Shown: positions 52,765 to 64,000, counted from the first letter of the stretch. The stretch: 64,000 nt of DNA from Wurfbainia villosa (GCA_025175895.1 CM046000.1:91868753-91932752), one strand, 5' to 3'. The notes: a model not told the origin generated them from the letters alone. Translations and numbers: made by a program.

Positions 52765-55700
52765 TGTAACGCCCGTAAAATTCCTAGCAATTTTACAAGA
52801 ATTTTTGGCTTGATGATAATGGGCTTTATGTGGGCCTTTTCAAAATAAAAGAAAATAAGCCAAAAAGGGATGCAAGACCTGGGAATTGAACCCCAAACCT
52901 CTAGAGCTAGCCAAGCCCTATAGGTACACCCACTAACCAGAAGCCCAATAGGATTATATCATTAGAGGAAGAGGGGAAATTGTAGATAAGTGTGATGAGG
53001 GTAAATGAAGAGACATGGAAAAGAGAAGATAAACTTCTCTTCCTCCCTTTATAAAGAAGAGGGAAGGTTCCACTTGGCCACTTCTTCTTCTCTTCTTCTT
53101 CCTCACCGAAAACCATCCCTCCCCCTCTCCATTTTCACCCTTTGGCCGAACCCCATCCAAGCAAGGAGAAGGCTAGGTTTTGTTCTCCCTAGGTCATCTT
53201 CACACTAAAAGCAAAGCGAAGGATGTAAGTATCCCTCACCTGCATACGAGTAGCTTCGATTCAGCTTTTGTAAAAGAATCCATATGCTATATTCGGCCAC
53301 CCCTAGATCTTGATGATCCAATGAAGTTTTAATCCATGTTTTGTAGGATTATGATGTTGTTGTTATGTTTAATGAATTAGGTTAAAGGTTAACCCTAAAA
53401 ACCCTACATGGACCATTCGGCCACCCCTAGATCTTGATGATCCAATGAAGTTTTAATCCATGTTTTGTAGGATTATGATGTTGTTGTTATGTGTTAAAGG
53501 TTAACCCTAAAAACCCTACATGGACCATTCGGCCACCCCTAGATCTTGATGATCCAATGAAGTTTTAATCCATGTTTTGTAGGATTATGATGTTGTTGTT
53601 ATGTGTTAAAGGGTAACCCTAAAAACCCTACATGGACCATTCGGCCACCCCTAGATCTTGATGATCCAATGAAGTTTTAATCCATGTTTTGTAGGATTAT
53701 GATGTTGTTGTTATGTTTAATGAATTAGGTTAAAGGTTAACCCTAAAAACCCTACATGAACCATTCGGCCACCCCTATATCTTGATGATCCAATGAAGTT
53801 TTAATCTATGTTTTTGTAGGATTATGATGTTGTTGTTATGTTAAATGAATTAGGTTAAAAGATACCCTAGAACCCCTATAGACCATTCGGCCATCATGTA
53901 ATTTTGGGTGATTAAATGAAGTTTAATTCATGCTCTATGTGCAAATGAAGTTGTTGTTGTGTTAAATGAATTAGGTTGAAAGATAACCCTAGAAACCCCT
54001 ATAGACCATTCGGCCATCATGTAATTTAGGGTGATTAAATGAAGTTTAATTCATGTTCTATGTGCAAATGAAGTTGTTGTTGTGTTAAATGAATTAGGTT
54101 GAAAGATAACCCTAGAAACCCCTATAGACCATTCGGCCATCATGTAATTTAGGGTGATTAAATGAAGTTTAATTCATGTCCTATGTGCAAATGAAGTTGT
54201 TGTTGCGTTAAATGAATTAGGTTGAAAGATAACCCTAGAAACCCCTATAGACCATTCGGCCATCATGTAATTTTGGGTGATTAAATGAAGTTTAATTCAT
54301 GTCCTATGTGCAAATGAAGTTGTTGTTGTGTTAAATGAATTAGGATGAAGGATAACCCTAGAAACCCCTATGGACCATTCGGGCATCTTGTATTTTTAGG
54401 GTTTAAATGAAGTTTTAATTCAAGTTTTATATGCATATGAAGTTATTGTTATGATTAATGAATTAGGTTAACATGTATTTTATGTTTGGGTGAATTCATG
54501 TTGATTGTGATATTAAAAGATGCTAGATGAAGATAATATGCCTTAGGTTAGTGTTTACTTACTCTTGATGCCATGCCTTACGTCATGCCTTATGTGTATG
54601 TGGTATTTAAAATATGTTATGAAATGAAGTATGGTATGTTTATGAAATGAAAGATGATATGTTCACGAAGTGAAGCATGATGTGTTATGAAATGAAGTAT
54701 GCTATGTTTGCAAAATGAAATAAGCTATATTATAAAATAAGCATATAAGTATTTTACCTTTTGCATGGCTTGTACCAAGACCTTAACAAGGTCCAAGAAG
54801 GGATGGGCTCCTAAGATGCCCTAGGTCGATGGAGTAAGACTCAGGCCTAGGATGGGCTTCTACGCTATGACGATTGCCCTAGGTCGACGGACTAAGATCG
54901 GGCCTAGTAACCTAGTAGGTTCGAGACTTGCTACCTTGGGCCTATTTAGGGATGCGCACTATGATAATGAAGAAGTGGTACAATGCCGGGCCCAAATATG
55001 TTGAGATTTATGTTTACGTACCTAAAATATATGTTTTCAAAAGCATCCTGCATATGTTTACCTGATTGATTGGTATGTTCACATGTTATGTTTAATATGC
55101 CATGTTTACTCCACTATGTTACATAGGTTGTATGTTATGTTGATATGTCATGTACACGTTGCTATGTTACATATGATGCATGATATGTTTGATTAAGTAT
55201 ATATATTCATGTTATGCTGCTAAGTTGTTGATTATACATGTTATGTTTACTCATGTTACTTATGCTACATGTTAAGTTGATTACGCCATATATGTTACAT
55301 GTTATATTGCTTATATGTTATGAATGTTACATGCCATGATTAATGCTGATGTATGGTTTTGTGAGTAGGACAAGATCTTACTAAGCCTATGTGCTTATAG
55401 TTTATCTTTCCCTCGTACTACAGATAAGGGTAAGGGATGGATAAACTAAAGGAAGCAGCAGGAGGAGCCAATGTGTGTGGTAGTGGCATGGTGGAGAAGA
55501 TCCGTTAGGTCTATATATATACATTTACCAATGATGATGATGTCTATGGATGTCCTTACTTATGTCTCCTTATGACGATGATGTTTATGAACCTGAACTA
55601 AGCACTAAGTATCTATATATATGATGCATGCTCTATGTTGATAAGAAGAAGTACCTATACATGTTATGAAGCATAGTCTATGTTAAAAAGAAGAAGTATA

Positions 55701-55894
55701 TATATATATATATCTATATATATATATGTCAATGCATGTTTATGTTTTAAAAGAAAAAAAAATAGGTCTAAAGTTTTCCACTGTAAGAATTAAGAAGTAT
55801 GTATAAAGTCTTCTGCTGTATGTAATGTATGTATGTACGGTCGCGTCATGCGCCGCCCCTCCGGATTTTGGGTCCGAAAAGGGCGGGCGTGACA
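52765..55894 (+). repeat. D 5' LTR (3130 bp)
   Basis: It runs from TGTAACGCCCG to GCGTGACA. Compared with the D 3' LTR it lacks about 108 bases in the CCTAGGTCGATGG module zone (near 54820), a length consistent with loss of two modules. A (TA)n run lies at 55695-55728. A TATA-like TATAAAG lies at 53050-53056. Confidence 0.92.
53290..54390 (+). repeat. Tandem telobox-like array in D 5' LTR
   Basis: About nine to ten units of 110-125 bases. The first five share CGGCCACCCCTAGATCTTGATGATCC and GGTTAACCCTAAAAACCCTA; the later ones share CGGCCATCATGTAATTT and AACCCTAGAAACCCCTATAG. The 3' LTR array is at about 59925-61020. Two distinct higher-order unit types in sequence suggest separate local expansions. 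Confidence 0.85.
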
Positions 55895-55897
55895 GGT

Positions 55898-55908
55898 TGG
55901 TATCAGAG
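55898..55908 (+). other. D primer binding site
   Basis: TGGTATCAGAG, three bases after the LTR end, matches the initiator-Met tRNA complement. Confidence 0.85.
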
Positions 55909-56788
55909 TGGATCTGCCTTTCCACTACACACACATCAAGCTCCAAATCCTGCCGCTCCAAGTAAGAATTCTATGTCTACTATAATTTTGTTAATGTATG
56001 ATATAAAATGCCTTTAGCTTATTTTGTTCACGTATGATATAAAATGCCTTAGCTTATTTTGTTCATGTATGATATAAAATGTCTTAGCTTATTTTGTTCA
56101 TGTATGATATGAAAAGCCTTTAGCTTAAATATGCATGAAAACATGAATGATAACTTTATACTAGCTTTAGTCTAATTATGCGTAGATGAACGAACGAAAA
56201 ACTTATACTAGCTTTACTTTAATACATGAAGATAAGTGTATGATAAAGAACGTTTTTAGTTTAAATATGCATGAATATATGTATAAGATAAGTGTATGAT
56301 AAGGAATGTTTTTAGTCTAAATATGCATGAATATATATATGATAATCTTATGCTAGCCTAGCCTTTACTTTAAGTAATGCATGAATATACAAATGATAGC
56401 TTTATGCTAGCTTTAGTTTAATTACGCGTAGAGAAACGAACCAAAAAAAAAAAACTTATACTAGCTTCACAAGAAATACTTGTGATTTGGTCAAAGGTAG
56501 ACAAATTAGGTAAATCAAAATTGATCAGCGAAGAAATTTGACGATGGACAATTTAAATAATAACCCAAGTGTCGAATAGTTGTTAGAACAACTTGAATTC
56601 GGAATAAAAAAAACTAGAGGAGTCGATTGTTTAGTTGAACTCATCAACCAAAAAAAAAACTCCTAAAATTACGAAGAATTGATTTTCGTAATTAATTGTG
56701 TGAGGTCTATGCTCATATAAATTGAATTAAGCCGGTTTCGCACTGGTTAGTCGGTTTTAAATCTTGACTTCATTTATTTCAATTTCAG
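55909..56788 (+). other. D leader
   Basis: This is AT-rich and longer than in C. Repeated ATGTATGATATAAAATGCCTT and TTAGCTTATTTTGTTCA units occur at 55990-56130. The leader ends TTTATTTCAATTTCAG before the ATG. As in C, splice-site-like sequences bracket most of it (CCAAGTAAGA near 55957). No coding signal. Confidence 0.55.
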
Positions 56789-57265
56789 ATGGCACGGACG
56801 ATGACTACAATGACCCGTCGTGATGTGTTACGAAACAAATTGAGGGAAGCTATTGAAGAGATAGTTTATAAACCTAATAGTGGGGTCATCGGACACATAA
56901 AAAGGCTCGATGGTCTCTTTAGGAGACTCGAGCAGTAGGAGTTTCTGTTACTGGACAATTATCGGATATGGGCCTTGGTATGCTCTCTTCCAAATGATTT
57001 CATGGTAGTTGCGCATCACGTATGGGGCCGCTATGAAGGGCGGATAACATATGCTGAGTTGTGCTGGGAACTACTGGAGCACAAGGTTCAAGGGAATCCT
57101 GTGGTAGCTAGCCTCGAAAAGAATGAAGAGAGTTCTACAAACAGTCAACTTATTGGCCAGCCTGAGACTACCCTAATGAGGCCAAGGAAGATAGGACTAA
57201 AAATAATTACAACTGCACTAGGGTTTGTCCTAGTGGGAGTCGTAATAAACTATCTTCTCAAGTAG
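56789..57265 (+). pseudogene. D gag-like ORF (one stop)
   Basis: This is the counterpart of 17165-17641. From ATG at 56789 the frame is stopped only by TAG at 56936-56938, where C has CAG, and ends at TAG 57263-57265. The Trp codon lost in C is intact here. Combining the two copies shows that their ancestor had one continuous frame of about 158 codons. Origin uncertain, as for C. Confidence 0.6.
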
Positions 57266-57429
57266 TTTTGTTTCGATTAGAAATAAGGAATGTTATATGT
57301 TAACATTTTTCTTTCCTGAAAGTATGAATAAGAAATGATGAGCTCGTTTCCTTTGAAATTAGTGATTAGTTCATTGCATGGGATGTATGTGGTATAGTTG
57401 ATCAATGTCGGTTAGATTGGGACATACGA

Positions 57430-59362
57430 ATGATGAGTGGAAACGAAGTTGCCGCTTGATGTTGTAAAATAATTCAAATTGACATTGAGTCAATACGAGA
57501 CTGCATGTGACCTGTCGGTCAGCGAAGCCGTGAAGAGATTCAACCGACTCGCATGCCTATACCCAGAGTTGGTCAGCACGGAAAGAGAAAGGGGCAGACT
57601 CATGCTGAAGATGCTCTGACCAGAAATAGCTCTGAATGTGGCCGGCGGAGCTCATAGACCGTAGACCGCAGAGGAGCTGTTTAGTAGTGCCCTGATTACC
57701 GAGCATTACCTGAACATGAGACAGCGCAGATGGCTCGAGCTCGTCAAGGATTATGACTGCGAGATTCTCTACCATCAGGGGAAAGCTAACAAGGTGGCTG
57801 ATGCACTCAGCAGGAAGTCCTGCGCCACCTTGATGTCTCTATCAGTGTTATCTCGGCCCTTAGTAAAAGAGATTATGCGTTACGGGGTTGAAATCATTTC
57901 TGGACATCTCTCGACCATGACGATAGCACCGACGCTGTTCGATGATATGCTGGAAAAGCAAGCCCATGACCCAAGCCTTCAGAGGATCAAGCAAGAGGTC
58001 TTAGAAGGAAGGGACGCCGGGTTTCGGATCTCTGATAGTGGAGTACTCTACCTCAGGGATCGCTTGTGTATTCCCGATGATCCAGAATTACGGAAGGAGA
58101 TATTTGAGGAAGCTCACGGAACTCCTTATGCGATGCATCCTGGAACCACCAAGATGTACCAAGAATTGAAACGAAAGTTCTGGTGGTTCGGAATGAAAAG
58201 AGATGTGGCTCAGTATGTCAGTACCTGCCTGACCTGCCAGAGGGTTAAGGCAGAAGACCAGAGACCTAGAGGAACACTACAGCCGATCCAGATTCCAGAA
58301 TGGAAATGGGAAGACATTTCTATGGATTTCATCTCAGGATTGCCCAAGACGACAAACGGTTATGATGCTATATGGGTAATTGTGGACAGATTGACGAAGT
58401 CCGCCCACTTCTTATCAATCAAGATGACCTATTCGACGGAGCAACTGGCTCAGTTATATGCTAGGGAAATTATCAGACTACATGGAATTCCTAAGACCAT
58501 CATTTCTGACAGAGATGGTCGCTTTATTTCCCATTTCTGGGAATGTGTTCCGAAGGCCCTAGGCACGAAGCTGTTGTTCAGTACTGCCTTCCATCCCCAG
58601 ACGGACGGACAGACCGAAAGAGTAAATCAAGTACTTGAGGATATGTTACGAGCCTGCACCCTGGATTTCAAAGGTAGCTGGTGTCGATACTTATGTTTGG
58701 CAGAATTCGCCTACAATAATAGCTACCAAGCTATTATTGGAATGGCACCCTACGAGGCTCTATACGGGAGGAAATGTAGATCTCCCATATGTTGGTACGA
58801 GGGTGGTGAAAAGAGGATGGGACTCCAAACGAATTTCATCGACGACACCACCTGAGCTATACGTAACATCTGTCAGAGAATTGAAACTGCTCAGAGCCGA
58901 CAAAAGAGCTATGTGGATATGCGGCGTAGACCGTTAGAATTCGAAGTTGGGGACCTAGTATTCCTCAAAGTGGCTCCTATGAAGGGAGTGATGAGATTCG
59001 GAAGGAAGGGTAAACTGAGTCCACGCTACGTGGGACCGTATCCGATATTGCAGAGGATTGGCAAGGTAGCTTACAAGCTAGAGCTGCCTCAAGAGATGTC
59101 GGCTATTCACAACGTGTTCCATGTCTCTGTGCTCAAGAAATGCATTTCCAGTGCGGACCAAGTGATCGAGCCACAAACAGTACAAGTTCAAGAGGACTTG
59201 AGTATTGAAAGTCGGCCTATCCAGATACTAGATCGAGAAGTCAAGAGGCTAAGGAACAAAGAGGTGCCCTTAGTAAAGGTCCTGTGGCAGAATCAACGGT
59301 ACGAGGAAGCTACCTGGGAACGCGAGGAGGACATGAAGCAGAAGTACCTAGAATTGTTCTAA
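57430..59362 (+). pseudogene. D gag-RNase H tail-integrase-chromodomain-like fusion
   Basis: The gag segment (57510-57715) has TGA at 57617-57619 and TAG at 57662-57664, where C has CGA and CAG. From ATG 57716 one frame runs 379 codons: RNase H tail (RWLELVKDYDCEILYH, KVADALSRK), the integrase HHCC region (EAHGTPYAMHPGT, CLTCQRVK), and a core with all three acidic residues visible (SMDFISGLP, SDRDGRFISHF, TDGQTERVNQ). TGA at 58853-58855 (CGA in C) is followed in the same frame by the GPY/F region (LSPRYVGPYPIL) and the tail IQILDREVKRLRNKEVPLVKVLW. The integrase would be complete but for that stop. Confidence 0.88.
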
Positions 59363-59368
59363 GTTTCG

Positions 59369-59398
59369 AGGACGAAACTTTTAAAAAGTATGAAGGAT
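59369..59398 (+). other. D polypurine tract region
   Basis: TTCGAGGACGAAACTTTTAA is followed by AAAGTATGAAGGAT and then TGTAAC. The TTCGAGGACGAA word is a Del/Tekay signature. Confidence 0.7.
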
Positions 59399-62300
59399 TG
59401 TAACGCCCGTAAAATTCCTAGCAATTTTACAAGAATTTTTGGCTTGATGATAATGGGCTTTATGTGGGCCTTTTCAAAATAAAAGAAAATAAGCCAAAAA
59501 GGGATGCAAGACCAAGGAATTGAACCCCAAACCTCTAGAGCTAGCCAAGCCCTATAGGTGCACCCACTAACTAGAAGCCCAATAGGATTATATCATTAGA
59601 GGAAGAGGGGAAATTGTAGATAAGTGTGATGAGGGTAAATGAAGAGACATGGAAAAGAGAAGATAAACTTCTCTTCCTCCCTTTATAAAGAAGAGGGAAG
59701 GTTCCACTTGGCCACTTCTTCTTCTCTTCTTCTTCCTCACCGAAAACCATCCCTCCCCCTCTCCATTTTCACCCTTTGGCCGAACCCCATCCAAGCAAGG
59801 AGAAGGCTAGGTTTTGTTCTCCCTAGGTCATCTTCACACTAAAAGCAAAGCGAAGGATGTAAGTATCCCTCACCTGCATACGAGTAGCTTCGATTGCTGT
59901 TTTGTAAAAGAATCCATATGCTATATTCGGCCACCCCTAGATCTTGATGATCCAATGAAGTTTTAATCCATGTTTTGTAGGATTATGATGTTGTTGTTAT
60001 GTTTAATGAATTAGGTTAAAGGTTAACCCTAAAAACCCTACATGGACCATTCGGCCACCCCTAGATCTTGATGATCCAATGAAGTTTTAATCCATGTTTT
60101 GTAGGATTATGATGTTGTTGTTATGTGTTAAAGGTTAACCCTAAAAACCCTACATGGACCATTCGGCCACCCCTAGATCTTGATGATCCAATGAAGTTTT
60201 AATCCATGTTTTGTAGGATTATGATGTTGTTGTTATGTGTTAAAGGTTAACACTAAAAACCCTACATGGACCATTCGGCCACCCCTAGATCTTGATGATC
60301 CAATGAAGTTTTAATCCATGTTTTGTAGGATTATGATGTTGTTGTTATATTTAATGAATTAGGTTAAAGGTTAACCCTAAAAACCCTACATGGACCATTC
60401 GGCCACCCCTAGATCTTGATGATCCAATGAAGTTTTAATCCATGTTTTTGTAGGATTATGATGTTGTTGTTATGTTAAATGAATAAGGTTAAAAGATAAC
60501 CCTAGAACCCATATAGACCATTCGGCCATCATGTAATTTTGGGTGATTAAATGAAGTTTAATTCATGCTCTATGTGCAAATGAAGTTGTTGTTGTGTTAA
60601 ATGAATTAGGTTGAAAGATAACCCTAGAAACCCCTATAGACCATTCGGCCATCATGTAATTTTGGGTGATTAAATGAAGTTTAATTCATGTTCTATGTGC
60701 AAATGAAGTTGTTGTTGTGTTAATGAATTAGGTTGAAAGATAACCCTAGAAACCCCTATAGACCATTCGGCCATCATGTAATTTTGGGTGATTAAATGAA
60801 GTTTAATTCATGTCCTATGTGCAAATGAAGTTGTTGTTGTGTTAAATGAATTAGGTTGAAAGATAACCCTAGAAACCCCTATAGACCATTCGGCCATCAT
60901 GTAATTTAGGGTGATTAAATGAAGTTTAATTCATGTCCTATGTGCAAATGAAGTTGTTGTTGTGTTAAATGAATTAGGATGAAGGATAACCCTAGAAACC
61001 CCTATGGACCATTCGACCATCATGTATTTTTAGGGTTTAAATGAAGTTTTAATTCAAGTTTTATATGCATATGAAGTTATTGTTATGATTAATGAATTAG
61101 GTTAACATGTATTTTATGTTTGGGTGAATTCGTGTTGATTGTGATATTAAAAGATGCTAGATGAAGATAATATGCCTTAGGTTAGTGTTTACTTACTCTT
61201 GATGCCATGCCTTACGTCATGCCCTATGTGTATGTGGTATTTAAAATATGTTATGAAATGTAGTATGGTATGTTTATGAAATGAAAGATGATATGTTCAC
61301 GAAGTGAAGCATGATGTGTTATGAAATGAAGTATGCTATGTTTGCAAAATGAAATAAGCTATGTTATAAAATAAGCATATAAGTATTTTACCTTCTGCAT
61401 GGCTTGTACCAAGACCTTAACAAGGTCCAAGAAGGGATGGGCTCCTAAGATGCCCTAGGTCGATGGAATAAGACTCGGGCCTAGGATGGGCTTCTATGTA
61501 TGATTGCCCCTAGGTCGATGGAATAAGACTCGGGCCTAGTACGGGATGGGCTCCAAGATGCCCTAGGTCGATGGAGTAAGACTCGGGCCTAGGATGTGCT
61601 TCTACGCTATGACGATTGCCCTAGGTCGACGCACTAAGATCGGGCCTAGTAACCTAGTAGGTTCGAGACTTGCTACCTCGGGCCTATTTAGGGATGCGCG
61701 CTATGATAATGAAGAAGTGGTACAATGCCGGGCCCCAAATATGTTGAGATTTATGTTTACGTACCTAAAATATATGTTTTCAAAAGCATCCTATATATGT
61801 TTACCTGATTGATTGGTATGTTCACATGTTATGTTTAATATGCCATGTTTACGCCACTATGTTACATAGGTTGTCTGCTATGTTGATATGTCATGTACAC
61901 GTTGCTATGTTACATATGATGCATGATATGTTTGATTAAGTATATATATTCATGTTATGCTGCTAAGTTGTGGATTATACATGTTATGTTTACTCATGTT
62001 ACTTATGCTACATGTTAAGTTGATTATGCCATGTATGTTACATGTTATATTGTTTATATGTTATGAATGTTACATGCCATGATTAATGCTGATGTATGGT
62101 TTTGTGAGTAGGACAGGATCTTACTAAGCCTATGTGCTTATAGTTTATCTTTCCCTCGTACTGCAGATAAGGGTAAGGGATGGATAAACTAAAGGGAGCA
62201 GCAGGAGGAGCCAATGTGTGTGGTAGTGGCATGGTGGAGAAGATTCGTTAGGTCTATATATATACATTTACCAATGATGATGATGTCTATGGATGTCCTT

Positions 62301-62460
62301 ACTTGTGTCTCCTTATGACGATGATGTTTATGAACCTGAACTAAGCACTAAGTATCTATATATATGATGCATGCTCTATGTTGATAAGAAGAAGTAAAGA
62401 AGAAGTAAGAAGAAGTACCTATACATGTTATGAAGCATACTCTATGTTAAAAAGAAGAAG

Positions 62461-62495
<35 letters not shown>

Positions 62496-62661
62496 GTCAA
62501 TGTATGTTTATGTTTTAAAAGAAAAAAAAAAGGTCTAAAGTCTTCCGCTGTAAGAATTAAGAAGTATGTATAAAGTCTTCCGCTGTATGAAATGTATGTA
62601 TGTACGGTCGCGTCACGCGCCGCCCCTCCGGATTCTGGGTCCGAAAAGGGCGGGCGTGACA
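59399..62661 (+). repeat. D 3' LTR (3263 bp)
   Basis: Nearly identical to the 5' LTR except for the extra CCTAGGTCGATGG modules (61455-61640) and a longer AAGAAGTAA/(TA)n zone (62380-62500). It ends GCGTGACA before CAACG. Confidence 0.92.
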
Positions 62662-62666
62662 CAACG

Positions 62667-63370
62667 CCACATGGGAAGAATCATCGGAGGCGGAAGACGA
62701 CAACCTCGTCTTCATGGCCAAACTGACCGAACCCAAGCAAGAGTCCAAACTCGAGGAAGAGTCCGATTCCGGATCAGATGACAAATCACTATTCAAGACA
62801 AGCCACAGATCTCCATCCGATTCAAAAGGTTCACTTAAGGTAAGTCGGTCCTTAATTAGTACGTTGTATAATGCAATCAAATTCTTAACTAGAAAATTAG
62901 CTAAGTCTGAGTCCAAGTTCGAGACTTTAGTTGAGGAAGTCAAACTCCTTAAATATGAAGTCTCCCTAACCTCTTTGACTAGTCAAATTCAAGAGGAGGA
63001 CTCAACTCGAGTTGGAAAGCTCGATGTTGAGAACTCACTTTTGAAAGGACAAGTCGAAGATCTTAGGCATATGTTGAAAAGGTTTACTTTGGTATCCAAG
63101 GGACTTGACCTTTTACTTGGATCACAAAGGGCCGTGTACAACAAGGTTAGACTTGGATTTAGACCAAATACAACTAACAAGTCATATATGACGAATGTAA
63201 ATCGTAATAAAAAACAAATCCAAGCATGGGTACCTAAGACCACTTTGATTTCTCAACTAGGATCTAATAAATACTGGGTACCCAGAGACCAAATCCACTA
63301 TGTGGAAAGACCGAATCGATTCAAAAGTCCAAGGGGAGTCGGTATTAAATTTGTTTGTACTATTACTTGA
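62667..63370 (+). pseudogene. gag: E1 gag, C-terminal part
   Basis: It resumes E1 gag after D (ATWEESSEAEDDNLVFMAKL). It continues with an acidic Ser/Glu patch, a coiled coil (LAKSESKFETLVEEVKLLK, KLDVENSLLKGQVEDL) and the Sirevirus gag end motifs LLLGSQRAVYNKVRLGF, IQAWVPKTTL and KYWVPRDQ, stopping at 63368-63370. No stop occurs within this segment. Confidence 0.87.
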
Positions 63371-63591
63371 AATTAGACTTTGCATGCTTAGGTCTTTTTC
63401 TTTTTATTTTTAGAATGGTTAGATAGGATCTATAACTTGTCAACACTTGACAACATAGTATCACGACGCAACAAGATGATAATACGCTAGGGAAACAAAG
63501 TCATGTGTGTCTGAGTTAGATAAGGCATATCTAGCTCGGTGCACTCGACTAAGTGGAACTAGTTGAAGCTACCTCACCGTATCCTAAACTA
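63371..63591 (+). other. E1 sequence after gag (start of the shared spacer)
   Basis: This is non-coding, then from about 63533 homologous to the F spacer (reverse complement of about 50760-50815). It ends CCTAAACTA at the G insertion; AACTA (63587-63591) would be one TSD copy. No protease or pol motif follows gag. Confidence 0.65.
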
Positions 63592-64000
63592 TGTTGGGGA
63601 TCGTTGGAATGCTAGAGGGGGGGGGGGGGGTGAATAGCGTCGAGCTAGTGCATGATGGACTTCTTTCGCGTGTTCGTCTACAAACTTCGTTAGCACAGCA
63701 GAATATAGATAATAATAACAATAATGAAATAGACAATCACATAAGAACACAAGAATATAACGTGGTTCGGAACCGAATGATTCCTACTCCACGGATCGAG
63801 CTCTAAAGAGCTCTAGCGATGCCACACACACCACTAAGCAATAAACTCCTTCTCGACAACATATCGAAGGTGGAGAAACCTCTTATAACAGTTTACAACA
63901 ATAAACTAAATACAACAAGCAATTATAATGAAATACAAGTAAAGAAAATACTTTATGAATTCCTTTGGATTGCTTGCTTTTGGTTGCTTGAAGAATGACC
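63592..64000 (-). repeat. G: minus-strand Sirevirus-like LTR, cut by window end
   Basis: The plus-strand view starts TGTTGGGGATCG, then GCTAGAGGGGGGGGGG and TGAATAGCG. This parallels the outer end of the F LTR (48848), so it is the 3' end of an LTR whose element lies on the minus strand beyond the window. ACGTGGTTCGGAACC and CTACTCCACGG (63760-63795) resemble the F region ACTTGGTTCACAACC. The rest differs, so G is a related but separate family. Confidence 0.78.

Larger units (their letters stand above)
52765..62661 (+). mobile_element. Element D: second copy of the C family (non-autonomous chromovirus)
   Basis: LTRs of 3130 and 3263 bases flank a 3.5 kb interior, with duplication CAACG at 52760-52764 and 62662-62666. 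The interior has the same gag-like ORF, spacer, gag to RNase H fusion, integrase and chromodomain-like tail as C, again without protease or reverse transcriptase. It is better preserved than C: the integrase frame has only one stop. It lies in the gag of E1. Confidence 0.92.
47141..63591 (+). mobile_element. Element E1: Sirevirus-like element, plus strand, interrupted by F and D and cut by G
   Basis: LTR, primer binding site and gag N-terminus (47141-48847), a short gag piece (about 52670-52764) and the gag C-terminus (62667-63370) lie in order on the plus strand. The frame continues across D (KFKKALN before and ATWEESSE after, sharing CAACG). After gag there is no pol, but a spacer that matches the one in F. 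The end is hidden by G at 63592. Confidence 0.8.

Noticed and set aside
53005..53208. Opposing ORFs at the start of D LTRs (also 59588-59842)
   Set aside because: Both strands are open over a CTTCTTCTCTTCTTCTT-rich low-complexity segment; duplicated only because it is in an LTR.
55695..55728. (TA)n microsatellite, also 62460-62496
   Set aside because: Simple sequence variation between the D LTRs, with no sign of function.

Overview
The window is plant nuclear DNA, from an angiosperm with a large repeat-rich genome. The elements are LTR retrotransposons of plant-restricted clades: Ty1-copia (including Sirevirus-type), chromodomain Ty3-gypsy (Tekay/Del-like) and Athila. I cannot name the species. 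I recognise no host gene, tRNA, rRNA or CRISPR array. Almost every base is assigned to a retrotransposon, and no complete autonomous element is present. Element names (A1, A2, B to J) are mine.

Layout. 1-8101: A1, a copia element on the minus strand with its distal LTR cut by the window edge. It sits in a minus-strand B-family LTR fragment (8102-8484). 8485 to about 38640: A2, a plus-strand copia element split at its integrase by a 24 kb stack of nested insertions. Inside A2 is H, a Sirevirus-like gag-only element (11053-34688). Inside H gag is B, a copia element with 2.4 kb LTRs (12924-31516, TSD AAGAC). Inside the 5' LTR of B is C, a gypsy element (13337-23061, TSD TGTAC). 38828-46166: I, an Athila element whose 3' LTR is interrupted by J, a minus-strand Athila LTR (46167-47140). 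J is interrupted by E1, a plus-strand Sirevirus-like element (47141 onward). E1 is broken by F, a minus-strand gag-only relative (48848 to about 52670), by D, a second copy of the C family (52765-62661, TSD CAACG), and by G, another minus-strand LTR that runs off the window from 63592.

How the parts work together. Only A1, A2 and B carry recognisable reverse transcriptase, and all three are interrupted by stops or frameshifts. C and D lack protease and reverse transcriptase but keep an in-frame gag to RNase H/integrase fusion. H and F carry gag with no pol, and E1 shows none in the part visible here. I carries gag, protease and an Athila-specific ORF with no reverse transcriptase or integrase. 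Most of the sequence therefore belongs to derivatives that must have moved with enzymes supplied in trans. LTR pairs of A1, B, C and D are nearly identical by eye, so the insertions are recent relative to the decay of their coding regions. Where copies can be compared, most premature stops are C:G to T:A changes, as expected for heavily methylated DNA.

The observations I consider most worth checking are the shared deletion in C and D, the recurrent pol-less Sirevirus derivatives with a common 3' spacer ORF, the clustered CAGTCGACTG palindromes upstream of their TATA boxes, the telobox-like arrays in LTRs, and the palindromic duplication at the A2/H breakpoint.
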